Assembly: GCA_026002835.1 (NCBI GenBank)
Contig: BPGC01000002.1
Coordinates: 124,001 to 188,000 of the forward strand
Source of the DNA: Candidatus Nitrosocaldaceae archaeon
GTDB taxonomy: Archaea; Thermoproteota; Nitrososphaeria; Nitrososphaerales; Nitrosocaldaceae
Length of the DNA stretch: 64,000 nt
Direction of reading: 5' to 3'
Below are positions 9,442-18,149 of this stretch, piece by piece. Position 1 is the stretch's first letter; each line of letters opens with the position of its first letter. The notes below the pieces were generated by a model. It was not told the origin of the DNA. It did not search any database and saw only the letters and a program-made list of their open reading frames with translations. A program made the translations under genes and the position numbers.

Positions 9442-10242
9442 GTGTATTATTATGTGATAACAGATAAAGATCTTAGATATAGCGATGGTAAGAATTTATT
9501 ACAAAGTAGAACTGAACTATCTATAGCAAAGTTATTACAATATCTTAATATAAACTACGAATACAATCCTAAGATAATTATTAATAACAAAGAATATAAT
9601 ATAGATTTTAAAGTTAATAACAAGTTCATAGAGGTTATTGATAATAAAGAGGATCTAGCAAAGTTTAATGAACTAAAAGATAAGATAGATATATTTGGTA
9701 TTGGCTCAGCTATTAACGTAGGAAAACAAGAAGAGTTAAATCAGATATTTGCATTTGATAATAATACCGAATATGGCTCAATCTTTATTGAAGATCCTTC
9801 ATTATCATTCGATTATGCTCATATATTACCATTAGTAGAAAAATGCTCGGTATTACATGGCCATACCTCTAGTGTAATGGTTGAGATAATTGGTAGCATG
9901 AAGAATAATTTAGTTATAGACTTTAGTGATGCTAAACGGCTAGTTAAAGAAGCTATAAGCATATTGGATCATAAATTCTTTATAAACAAAAAATATGTTA
10001 TTGATGAGAATGATGAGCATTATAGAGTAGCATTTGATGGTCCACAAGGTAGGTTTGATATCAGCATACCAAAACATACAACATATATGCTTGATGGAGA
10101 AGCAACCGTAGAAAATCTTAGCAATGAGATAATAAGATTACTTATGCCTAAGATGCCTAGTAATGTAGATGCATTAGGAGTTTATATATATGAAGGAGTT
10201 AGCAAAGGAGCTCATGTAATATCTAGGCTGTATAAGAGGTGA
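9442..10242 (+). CDS. QueD-like 6-carboxytetrahydropterin synthase fused to a nuclease-like N-terminal domain
   Basis: 266 residues, about twice a normal QueD. Residues ~115-266 are a PTPS/QueD domain: His127 and His139/His141 as zinc ligands, Cys135 in CxxxHGH (the QueD arrangement), FDISIPKHTTYMLDGEATVENL and the conserved Glu in YIYEGVSKGAHV. This points to the preQ0/archaeosine pathway. Residues 1-~105 look like a restriction-endonuclease fold (EYNIDFKVNNKFIEVID: Asp55 and Glu64), but the expected ExK lysine is absent, so it may be inactive or merely structural. The start is GTG. Confidence 0.75.
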   Translation: MYYYVITDKDLRYSDGKNLLQSRTELSIAKLLQYLNINYEYNPKIIINNKEYNIDFKVNNKFIEVIDNKEDLAKFNELKDKIDIFGIGSAINVGKQEELNQIFAFDNNTEYGSIFIEDPSLSFDYAHILPLVEKCSVLHGHTSSVMVEIIGSMKNNLVIDFSDAKRLVKEAISILDHKFFINKKYVIDENDEHYRVAFDGPQGRFDISIPKHTTYMLDGEATVENLSNEIIRLLMPKMPSNVDALGVYIYEGVSKGAHVISRLYKR

Positions 10243-10455
10243 GTCTTGTTATCTAGTTTAATATATTTAGTTTACATAAGTATGTGCATTGTTAATTAAA
10301 TTCTTTAGATAAAATGAAGAATATACCAACAGATGTTTTATATGTATCTTAAGTATTTACATGGTATTAATATATATGTCTTGAAATTAATGCTAGAATT
10401 TGTAACTCATTGGACTATAGATATTATAGATAATAATACGATTTTATGTAATAAA

Positions 10456-10576
10456 TTATGTATGCCGGGGGCGGGATTCGAGCCCGCGACCTCCAGATTA
10501 TGAGTCTTGCCCCTTTTGTAGGAGGTCTGGCGCTATAACCAGGCTAAGCTACCCCGGCAGTTCCCGGCATACATAA
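10456..10576. repeat. 14-bp perfect inverted repeat bracketing tRNA-Met
   Basis: ttatgtatgccggg at 10456-10469 is exactly reverse-complementary to 10563-10576. One arm covers the 3' acceptor strand of the tRNA and its trailer; the other lies entirely in the 5' leader, so the leader could pair with the tRNA's own 3' end plus trailer. Confidence 0.7.
10463..10558 (-). tRNA. tRNA-Met (CAT), elongator, with 21-nt intron
   Basis: Read on the minus strand, the 7-bp acceptor GCCGGGG/CCCCGGC, a D-arm, an anticodon stem CCAGA/TCTGG, loop CTCATAA and a T-arm GCGGG/CCCGC give a complete tRNA of 75 nt after removal of 21 nt (10505-10525). The GCCGGGG acceptor start indicates elongator rather than initiator Met. 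The extra 21 nt lies on the 5' side of the loop, before nucleotide 32, not at the canonical 37/38; exact borders can slide because AGAC is repeated at both ends. CCA is not encoded. The T-loop begins with C instead of T54, which is uncommon. Confidence 0.9.
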
Positions 10577-10597
10577 CGCTTATTCTAAATCATTAAT

Positions 10598-12985
10598 TTA
10601 CTTTTCTAATTTTACTCTAGATATACTTCCTATCTTCTCAAACCTTACTATGTTATCTATCTCGGCATCTTCGAATATCTCAGAGTCATGAGTTATTATT
10701 ATCAATTGTCTTATCAAACCTTGATATCCTGCTAATTTAGAGATTAGTTTTACTAATGCTCTTCTCCTCTCTTGATCTAAGTGTGTAGTTGGTTCGTCTA
10801 ATATTATAAAATCTGTATTCTTGCTCTTGAAACTTGCTATAGCAAATCTTAATGCTAATGATACAGCTATCTTCTCTCCACCACTCATAGAATTTACATC
10901 AACTAGATCTGAAGAACCATAACATACTATCTTTATGTTACTCTTCTCTTCCTTCAACTGTAGACTAGATATTCCTATATCAAATATTCTTAGATACTCA
11001 CTTGCTATACTAGAGATAATCTCGAATGCCCATCTTCTTAATTCCAATGGCAATCTTTTATGGTATATATCTTCTCGTATCTGTTCATAGAATCTCATGT
11101 ATTCACTTGCTTTCTCTAAATCTCTTTTTATATCTGATAATTCATAAATCTTCTTTTCTAAATCATCTATCTTACTCTTTAAACTACCTTCTCTATATAC
11201 TAACTCTCTTAGATTTTTATTTATTGTATCATATCTATCCATAAGTTCTTGATGTGTTTTAACATTATATTCTCTGCTATCTTCTTCAAGTTTATCTATT
11301 ATATTGATCAATTCTTTAGCATAGTCATCTATAGCTAGCATCTGGATATTAACATTATACATATTATCTAATAGTTTAAGTGTATCTTTAATAGCATTAG
11401 TCTGATTTTCAATTATATTTATATCATGTATGCTATCAATATTATTTGCTTTTAACCAACCTTCTATTTCATGAATCTTTTTTATTTTACCTTCTAACCT
11501 ACACTTCTCTAACTCCATACTTGCGTTATAATCTATATCATTTAGCTGTTTCAACTCTTTATCTAATTCTTCATACTGTTTTAGTATATCTTTATAATCA
11601 TTATTTAATTTATCTAATTTTTTATATAACTCTTCCAATCTTACTCTAGATTCATCGTACCTTCTTCTATCTTCTTTTAACTCTTCAAATTCTAGTTCTA
11701 TCTTCTCTAATATCTTCTTCTTCTCTTCCAATTCTTCCAATTCTTTTATCTTTTCTTCTATCTTATTACTTATATCTATGTTAGATATGCTTCTATCACA
11801 TGTAGGACAGATACCTTTAATCTTTATAACTTCGTAATCCTTTAACTTTGTTGATATCTCTCCGATCTTTCTGTTTATATTATCGTTTTCATTTCTTGTT
11901 TCATATAATATATCTTCTATCTCTTGCAAATTATACTCTGGCTCTCTTAATGCTTCATACTTGCTTATCTCATCTTTAATATCGTTAATACTATTCTTAT
12001 AATCTTCTTCCCTTTTCTTTAGGACAGAAATGGTTCTTTTGAGTTGCTTGTTTTTTAATGATAACTGTTCTAACTCTACAAGTTCATTATATCTATCTTC
12101 AATCTTATCTTTCTCTTCAATCATATCTAAATATTTGTAACCTTTCTCAACTATCTCTACCTTAGATTTATACTCATCATTGTATCTCTTCTTTTCTCTC
12201 GCAAGATATCTAAATAATTCTTCTTTTCTCTGTTTATACTCATCATACTTTCTCTTAAGTTCATCATATCTCTTAATGTCATTCTCTAACATCTTCTTCT
12301 TTTCATCTTCTTCCTCTATCTCTCTTCTAACAGCATCTAACAGTATTTTAGACTCTTTTATCTCTTCCATATTACTAGCGATCTCCTTATCAATCCTTGA
12401 AAGATCCTCTATATCATATCCATACTCTTTTCTTAACCTTTCTCTAAACATATCTAATACCTCTCTAAACTCTTGATAAGCCTTATCCAATTTATCAAGA
12501 TCTATCAATCTATTTATCAACTCTCTAATCTCTTTGGGTTTTAATTCAATTATAGAGTCTAACTCTCCTTGCTTTATTATAGTTGCAATTACAATATCAT
12601 TATAATTCAAACCAAAGATCTCTTCTACCTTTCTATTTACTCCTTCAGAACTATCTCTAGATCTACTTCCCGCACTTATCTGTTTACCATCTTCTTTTAT
12701 TACTGCAGTTTTGATAGTTCCATTTACATTAAACGCTCTATAAACTTCATAATTTCTATCTCCTATTGAGAATTTTAGGGTAACTGAACCGCTATCAGAA
12801 TTGTTCCTAACTATATTTGCATTATTACCTCTTTCATGTTTGCCATATAATGCATATGTTATCGCATCTATAACGCTAGACTTTCCAGCACCGTTCTTTC
12901 CTATGAATACATTTATTCCTTCGCTAAATGGTATGTTAGTATCTTTATGAGATATAAAATTCTTCAATTCTATATTAATAAGCAT
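10598..12985 (-). CDS. rad50: DNA repair ATPase Rad50
   Basis: About 795 residues. SMC-like ATPase of the Mre11-Rad50 complex that tethers and processes DNA ends. Walker A (GKNGAGKSS) is near residue 30, long coiled coils flank a CPTC zinc hook (Cys393/Cys396), and the C-terminal lobe has the signature SMSGGEK and Walker B IILDEPTTHLD, all canonical. I prefer ATG at 12985, two bases after the mre11 stop, over an upstream TTG at 12994 that overlaps that stop. It is the downstream gene of an mre11-rad50 operon, divergent from nurA-herA. Confidence 0.96.
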   Translation of the reverse strand: MLINIELKNFISHKDTNIPFSEGINVFIGKNGAGKSSVIDAITYALYGKHERGNNANIVRNNSDSGSVTLKFSIGDRNYEVYRAFNVNGTIKTAVIKEDGKQISAGSRSRDSSEGVNRKVEEIFGLNYNDIVIATIIKQGELDSIIELKPKEIRELINRLIDLDKLDKAYQEFREVLDMFRERLRKEYGYDIEDLSRIDKEIASNMEEIKESKILLDAVRREIEEEDEKKKMLENDIKRYDELKRKYDEYKQRKEELFRYLAREKKRYNDEYKSKVEIVEKGYKYLDMIEEKDKIEDRYNELVELEQLSLKNKQLKRTISVLKKREEDYKNSINDIKDEISKYEALREPEYNLQEIEDILYETRNENDNINRKIGEISTKLKDYEVIKIKGICPTCDRSISNIDISNKIEEKIKELEELEEKKKILEKIELEFEELKEDRRRYDESRVRLEELYKKLDKLNNDYKDILKQYEELDKELKQLNDIDYNASMELEKCRLEGKIKKIHEIEGWLKANNIDSIHDINIIENQTNAIKDTLKLLDNMYNVNIQMLAIDDYAKELINIIDKLEEDSREYNVKTHQELMDRYDTINKNLRELVYREGSLKSKIDDLEKKIYELSDIKRDLEKASEYMRFYEQIREDIYHKRLPLELRRWAFEIISSIASEYLRIFDIGISSLQLKEEKSNIKIVCYGSSDLVDVNSMSGGEKIAVSLALRFAIASFKSKNTDFIILDEPTTHLDQERRRALVKLISKLAGYQGLIRQLIIITHDSEIFEDAEIDNIVRFEKIGSISRVKLEK

Positions 12986-12987
12986 TT

Positions 12988-14082
12988 TTACCAAAACCTA
13001 TTATTCTTGTAAGCATGCCATAATAGTTCTAACGCTTCATCCTTATTTTTTAGTAAAGACGGTAATAACTCTATTATAGCAAACCTTGCTTTCTCTTTTG
13101 ATTCTAGTATATCTTCCGCTCTCTTCAAGATCTCCTCATCTATACTATTTGGTTTGTTTGTAAATGCTATATCATGATACTTTTTATACTCTGCTATTAT
13201 ATGCAATGCATAATTCTCTAATCTTCTAATTATCGATCTTGCTTTTAGAATATCAACGTTATTAAACCTTATCTTCATGATTGGTTTATTATCTAACTGT
13301 TCTATAAGGTTATTAATATAATCATCTAATCTATCGTTATCTTCTAAATCTATAATCATATGCTTTCTTGTATTCAATCTTATCCAATTTTGCTCTGCTT
13401 CTTCTCTAGATAGATCTACTATGTAAAATCCTTTATTTAGATCTTCATTAGAGTTGAACGATGTTACCTCTGTTGATCCTGGATAGCATATAGGACCTTT
13501 AAAGCCATCGAAATGCTTATGATATCTATTATGCAGATGACCAAATGCATAATAATCAAAATTATTTGGTAGATCAAAATGAGACAATTCTCCAGCATAC
13601 TTATGAAACTCTCTTAGACCTTGATGTAATACAAGAATCTTCTTCTTAGCATCTATACTAATACTACTAAGATGTTTTTTTAACGATTCTATCTCATGTA
13701 ATCTATATTTATTATATCCTATTATAGCTAGATCATTGATATTAATTATATTATTATGCAGATAGGTAGCAAGTTTTACCTTATTATATAGAATTGGAAC
13801 GGGTATTGATCTTAATCTACTTATATCATGCTCTCCTAGAATGAATAAGAACCTTATATTATGTTCGTCTAACCTTCTTAATTGATCAAGTAATCTAACT
13901 ATTGCAGTACCACTAGGTCTTGGAGTATCGAATATATCTCCAGAATGAATAACTAGATCTATATGCTCTTTTATGATTATATCAATAGCCTCTCTAAATG
14001 CGTTATAGAAGTCTTCTTCTCTAGCATCTATACCATATTGAGTTGCTCCTAGATGTGTATCTGATAGATGAGCAATAAGCAT
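12988..14082 (-). CDS. mre11: DNA double-strand break nuclease Mre11
   Basis: 364 residues. Metal-dependent phosphoesterase of the Mre11-Rad50 complex. All five motifs are visible: SDTHLG (Asp8, His10), SGDIFD, LGEHD (the GNHD motif with Glu, as in many archaea), VLHQG and FGHLHNRY. A capping domain follows and the C-terminal helices probably bind Rad50. The rad50 gene follows directly. The nurA-herA operon is divergent, with only 77 bases between the ATGs, giving the four-gene end-resection cluster typical of archaea. Confidence 0.96.
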   Translation of the reverse strand: MLIAHLSDTHLGATQYGIDAREEDFYNAFREAIDIIIKEHIDLVIHSGDIFDTPRPSGTAIVRLLDQLRRLDEHNIRFLFILGEHDISRLRSIPVPILYNKVKLATYLHNNIININDLAIIGYNKYRLHEIESLKKHLSSISIDAKKKILVLHQGLREFHKYAGELSHFDLPNNFDYYAFGHLHNRYHKHFDGFKGPICYPGSTEVTSFNSNEDLNKGFYIVDLSREEAEQNWIRLNTRKHMIIDLEDNDRLDDYINNLIEQLDNKPIMKIRFNNVDILKARSIIRRLENYALHIIAEYKKYHDIAFTNKPNSIDEEILKRAEDILESKEKARFAIIELLPSLLKNKDEALELLWHAYKNNRFW

Positions 14083-14098
14083 ATAGCCAGTTATAACT

Positions 14099-14112
14099 AA
14101 TTTTTATTTAAT
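14099..14112 (-). promoter_or_regulatory. TATA-like box for mre11-rad50
   Basis: On the minus strand an A/T run (attaaataaaaatt) lies 17-30 bases upstream of the mre11 ATG at 14082, consistent with a TATA box in the short divergent promoter shared with nurA. Confidence 0.4.
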
Positions 14113-14130
14113 AGTTTGGATTAGCAAGCA

Positions 14131-14138
14131 TATTTATT
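14131..14138 (+). promoter_or_regulatory. TATA box for nurA-herA
   Basis: TATTTATT lies 22-29 bases before the nurA ATG at 14160, the leaderless spacing; it shares the short intergenic region with the oppositely directed mre11 promoter. Confidence 0.45.
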
Positions 14139-14159
14139 TGATTTATCTTATCTTACTTT

Positions 14160-15014
14160 ATGCTGATAGACATCTATAAGCATGTTATAGATAATAAAGA
14201 GCAGATATCAGAGAAGTTAAACATTAATTTAACAAAAAGAATCCATGAAAAGGCTAGGAAGATATGGAATAATTTTCCAGATGAATATCATAATGCAGAA
14301 CTTGCTGGTATAGATAGTAGTTGGAACCTTATTCCATATCATGGCTTCTATCTATATGCAGTAGATGGAGTATCTGTTAAAAGTGATGGTTCGTTATTGA
14401 CAGATGTAAAGTATGAGATAGGTATAGATACACTAGAGTTTAAAGAAGGGAATAATATAATATACAATCCTAGTATAATGTTAAGTAGCAAAGGTATGAC
14501 TATTGAATACCAATTGATAAAGGAGAGTTTAGATAAAGTCGATCTTGTATTAGTAGATGGTTCATTACAAGCTAGAATATATGATAATAGGATGAAAAGA
14601 TCTTTAGAGTTCTATAAATATGCTAGAGATCTTAAGAGAGATGATGTAATATTCATCTCAAAAAGATCTGAGAGTAGAAGTGTATTAAGAGGAAGTGCGG
14701 GAGATATATATTATTTCGATCATGCTACTAGCGTATCTGGTTATTCAGATCCATACTATGATAAGAATATAACTATAGTTTATGCTAGGTTAAGTGATAA
14801 CCTTCCTTGCTTAAAGATAGAGTTTGGAGTAAGGTTAGATAAAGATCAAGTATTAGATAGATTATTAAGCATTAAAGAACAATGTATATCTGGCTATCCA
14901 TATGTGCTTAATATCGCTCATGATACATGCAAGATAAGTGATGAGGATATGAAGAATATTGAGAATTTACTAGGCATAATAGAGGTAAAAGGTAGGGAGG
15001 TGTTAGAATATTAA
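14160..15014 (+). CDS. nurA: 5'-3' nuclease NurA
   Basis: 284 residues. Single-strand endo/5'-3' exonuclease that works inside the HerA hexamer to make 3' tails. The RNase H-like nuclease core is recognisable: AGIDSSW (first catalytic Asp, about residue 45), YLYAVDGVSV, DLVLVDGSLQAR (second Asp, about 140) and LKIEFGVRLD with the C-terminal YPYVLNIAHD motif (conserved Tyr/His/Asp). Length is somewhat short but within the family. Its 3' end holds the ribosome binding site of herA and overlaps the herA start. Confidence 0.92.
   Translation: MLIDIYKHVIDNKEQISEKLNINLTKRIHEKARKIWNNFPDEYHNAELAGIDSSWNLIPYHGFYLYAVDGVSVKSDGSLLTDVKYEIGIDTLEFKEGNNIIYNPSIMLSSKGMTIEYQLIKESLDKVDLVLVDGSLQARIYDNRMKRSLEFYKYARDLKRDDVIFISKRSESRSVLRGSAGDIYYFDHATSVSGYSDPYYDKNITIVYARLSDNLPCLKIEFGVRLDKDQVLDRLLSIKEQCISGYPYVLNIAHDTCKISDEDMKNIENLLGIIEVKGREVLEY
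14994..15002 (+). promoter_or_regulatory. Strong Shine-Dalgarno for herA inside nurA
   Basis: AGGGAGGTG within the last codons of nurA carries a full GGAGGTG match to the anti-SD. It lies 7 bases before the ATT codon at 15010 and is what places the herA start there; no ATG, GTG or TTG exists in that frame until 15166. Confidence 0.65.
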
Positions 15015-16494
15015 AGAACCATTAGGTATAGTTATCAACCCAGCAAAACCTTATGAGTTCGAGTTTATAGCATCTAGGAGTATAAGGATAGGAGAACTTG
15101 TTACATTCAATACTCCAGATGGAGAAGCATTAGGGTTCGTTAAGAATAGCATAGTAAAGAGCAGATTGTTTAATAACGATACAATAACAAATTATCAATC
15201 TGCACTAGAAGCAAGAAAGATAGCTAACAATAATACTAGAGATAAGAGCAGACTAGCATCGATCAATGTCTTAGGCTTGATAAATGGTTTTCTAAATAAT
15301 AAGAAGGTGATGCCTTCATTACCACCAGATCCTGGAACTGAGATATACGAGGCTGATAAAGAGAGATTGAAGAATATATTTGCTAAAGATACTAAGGAAT
15401 GGATAAAGTTAGGTAAATTATTAAGGGAAAGTTCTATAGATGTATATGTTAATATAAATAAAGTCGCTTCTAGGCATCTTGCAATATTAGCAACAACTGG
15501 GAGTGGTAAGTCAAACCTATTAGCATTATTAATGAAGAGGATCGCTGAATTGAATGGTACATTGGTTATATTCGATTATCATGGTGAATATTCTAGTTTA
15601 GAATTAAATAATATAATTCATGCAATGCCAAAGATAAATCCTAGAGATCTAGATTCCGAAGAGTTTGCAGATATGATAGAGATAAGAGAGAATGCTGAAA
15701 GACAGAGAGCATTGCTCAATGAAGCATTTAGGCATGCAAAGAATGAAGAAGATTTCTGGAAAGCATTGCTAGATTGGATAAGATTAGCAAAGGATGATAA
15801 TAATAAAAAGAAGATAGCAGCTAGGTTAGAAGAGATTGTTGAGAGAGCAAGCAATACAATGAAGAATATACTTGATGCTGATATTAGCAGATCGTTGGAT
15901 CAGATACAAGAGCATAAGATAAACATATTCAATATGTTAGAACTTAACGAGAAACAAGCATCTATAATAATAAGTTATTATCTCAAAGAGATACTCAATG
16001 ATCGAAAGTTAAGTAAGAAGAGAATAAGTAGATTCTCATCTCCAGTAATAGTTGCTATAGAAGAGGCTCATGCATTCATACCTGAAGATTTTAGAAGTAG
16101 AGCATCGGATATAGTAGCAAAAGTTGCTAGAGAAGGAAGAAAGTTTGGAGTAGGATTGATAATAATAAGTCAAAGACCAAGTAAGATAGATCAGAATGTA
16201 TTAAGCCAGATGAACTCATTAGCAGTATCTAGGATAATACAACCAAAAGATCAAAGGTATATAATCGATGTTACAGAACATATACCAGATGAGTTGTTAG
16301 AGCATCTTCCATCGCTTAATACTGGAGAGATGCTCTTAACTGGTGAATGGATAACGATTCCATCATTGGTTAAGATAGACGAGGTTAAGGAGAAATTAGT
16401 TGGCTCTGATATAGATGCAGTTAAGGAATGGAGCGATAACATCAGAGAGATGGAGAAAGGAGAGAAGACCGAAGATCTCATCATGCTTGAATAA
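15010..16494 (+). CDS. herA: DNA translocase/helicase HerA (apparent ATT start)
   Basis: About 494 residues from ATT. Hexameric FtsK/HerA-like ATPase that drives NurA in end resection. The frame upstream of the first ordinary start (TTG 15166) is open back to 15007 and encodes KEPLGIVINPAKPYEFEF and IRIGELVTFNTPDG, a clear HAS-barrel domain, so a 15166 start would delete an essential domain. Walker A ATTGSGKSN is near residue 110, Walker B VAIEEAHAFIP near 340, and the arginine-finger region IISQRPSKID near 375. ATT overlaps the nurA TAA by one base. Alternatives are a base error hiding an ATG, or a pseudogene; the frame is otherwise intact. Confidence 0.9.
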   Translation: MKEPLGIVINPAKPYEFEFIASRSIRIGELVTFNTPDGEALGFVKNSIVKSRLFNNDTITNYQSALEARKIANNNTRDKSRLASINVLGLINGFLNNKKVMPSLPPDPGTEIYEADKERLKNIFAKDTKEWIKLGKLLRESSIDVYVNINKVASRHLAILATTGSGKSNLLALLMKRIAELNGTLVIFDYHGEYSSLELNNIIHAMPKINPRDLDSEEFADMIEIRENAERQRALLNEAFRHAKNEEDFWKALLDWIRLAKDDNNKKKIAARLEEIVERASNTMKNILDADISRSLDQIQEHKINIFNMLELNEKQASIIISYYLKEILNDRKLSKKRISRFSSPVIVAIEEAHAFIPEDFRSRASDIVAKVAREGRKFGVGLIIISQRPSKIDQNVLSQMNSLAVSRIIQPKDQRYIIDVTEHIPDELLEHLPSLNTGEMLLTGEWITIPSLVKIDEVKEKLVGSDIDAVKEWSDNIREMEKGEKTEDLIMLE

Positions 16495-16601
16495 TTTCAT
16501 AAATAGGAGATTATTATTAATTTATTACAATATTTATTATATCTATAAACAGAATTTAATAATATAGTTAAGTTTATTAATGACTATTTTGAATATATAG
16601 T

Positions 16602-16769
16602 ATGCATGTTAGATGCCCAAAGTGTAAGGAGATAGCAATCTTAGAAGATAATTTTTCAAGGGTATATTGCGAGCATTGTTTGTTGGATGTAACATATGGA
16701 GAGTATGTTAAGATAATAGCATATACAGATCCTAGATATAGTGATATACTGAACGATTATAAGCAGTAA
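16602..16769 (+). CDS. Small zinc-ribbon protein, 55 aa
   Basis: ATG-started 55-codon frame: RCPKCKEIAIL then VYCEHCLLDV, i.e. two CxxC knuckles (Cys5/Cys8, Cys23/Cys26) forming a zinc ribbon, followed by an aromatic tail. Amino-acid composition is protein-like and the Cys spacing is not expected by chance. It converges with the aminotransferase gene, overlapping its 3' end by 13 bases. Role unknown; a nucleic-acid or protein binding adaptor is a guess. Confidence 0.65.
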   Translation: MHVRCPKCKEIAILEDNFSRVYCEHCLLDVTYGEYVKIIAYTDPRYSDILNDYKQ

Positions 16770-18088
16770 CTTATCTTTGCAGCTATCTCACTAGAGGCTT
16801 CTATCAACTTATCAATATCATTCTTATCATGTATTATCGATATGGCTCCTAACTTGCTTGGTAAGAAGAATATATCATATGTCATCAATGCTAGATGATA
16901 AGCCTTCTGCAATTTTATATCTGCTAACGATGCATCTCTAGCATTCTTTATCAAATCTATATCATCGGTTAGAAAATGGGTTAAGAATAATGAGCCAAAA
17001 CCAGTTGTATGAGTTCTTATCTTATACTCATACATTATCTTATCTATCTCTCTTCTAGCCTTCTCACCTAAATTGTTTATCTTATCATATATACTAGGAT
17101 TATCTTTCAAATATTCTAGAGTTGCTATACCAGCAGCCATTGTAATTGGGTTTGCTGAGAATGTTCCTCCTCCAATATTACATCTTTCGTTATTATTCAA
17201 TAATGGAGATGCTAATCTCATTATCTCTTTTTTGCCAGACAAAACTCCTATAGGTAAGCCTCCCCCAACTATCTTACCTAGTGTTATAAGATCTGGATCT
17301 AAGCCAAGCATATCATGCATAGAACCAGCTCTAAATCTAAACGCAGTTACTATCTCATCTAGTATGAACAATGAATTGCTATTCTTAGCATACTCTTCTA
17401 ATGCCTTTAGATAATCCTTATCTGCTGGTATTGCACCAGCTCCTCCTAAGAATGGCTCTACTATTATACATGCTATATCATCTCTTATATCATCTAATTT
17501 ATTGATAGCATCTATATCGTTATATGGTATATTCCTAACATATCTACTCTCTTCTTCTAATAAGCCCAATCCTTCACTTGTAAATGGATAATTAACACCG
17601 TTTAATAGATCTGTATTAAACCCATGCCAGCCTCCTTCAATCTTTACTACAATCTTCTTTCTTGTATATGCCCTTGCTAATCTTATAGCATACATAGTTA
17701 CTTCAGCACCAGTATTTGCAAATCTGATCATCTCAGCTTTTGGTATCAATTTGTTAATTATATATGCTAGTTCTAAACTTTGTTTGTTAACAGTTCCATA
17801 TATAGTCCCATTCTCTGCTTGTTCTTTTATCTTATTAATAACATAATCATGGGCATGACCTAAGATTAAACTCCAATGACCCATCCAATAATCTGTATAT
17901 GAATTATTATCAATATCATAAAGGTATTTGCCTTTTGATCTTACTGTAAAGAATGGGTAAGGATGAAAATATCTTATGTTATGATTAACGCCTCCAGCAA
18001 ATATATTCTTAGCATCTTCAAAAAGCATCTTTGAACTTCTAGTTCTCTCTTCATACTTTTTTACATATTCCTCAAGCATAAATAGCAT
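16757..18088 (-). CDS. Glutamate-1-semialdehyde aminotransferase-like class III enzyme
   Basis: 443 residues. PLP-dependent class III aminotransferase most like HemL, which makes 5-aminolevulinate for tetrapyrroles. Visible are the AGGVNHNIRYF start (HemL has GGVNSPVRAF), FANTGAEVTMYAIRLARAYT, EGGWHGFN, the PLP-contact LDEIVTAFRF and LGKIVGGGLPIG with the Schiff-base Lys. Divergence in the N-terminal motif leaves open a HemL paralogue acting on another amino aldehyde; no other heme gene is adjacent. The start could be the fourth codon (ATG at 18079) instead. Confidence 0.75.
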   Translation of the reverse strand: MLFMLEEYVKKYEERTRSSKMLFEDAKNIFAGGVNHNIRYFHPYPFFTVRSKGKYLYDIDNNSYTDYWMGHWSLILGHAHDYVINKIKEQAENGTIYGTVNKQSLELAYIINKLIPKAEMIRFANTGAEVTMYAIRLARAYTRKKIVVKIEGGWHGFNTDLLNGVNYPFTSEGLGLLEEESRYVRNIPYNDIDAINKLDDIRDDIACIIVEPFLGGAGAIPADKDYLKALEEYAKNSNSLFILDEIVTAFRFRAGSMHDMLGLDPDLITLGKIVGGGLPIGVLSGKKEIMRLASPLLNNNERCNIGGGTFSANPITMAAGIATLEYLKDNPSIYDKINNLGEKARREIDKIMYEYKIRTHTTGFGSLFLTHFLTDDIDLIKNARDASLADIKLQKAYHLALMTYDIFFLPSKLGAISIIHDKNDIDKLIEASSEIAAKISYCL

Positions 18089-18149
18089 TCACAAAACCAT
18101 AATAAGTTCATTGCTATGCTTTTAATAATAGTAATCAAGCATAAATAGT

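Noticed and set aside
15166..16494. HerA starting at TTG 15166
   Set aside because: Would remove the HAS-barrel encoded in the same open frame just upstream.
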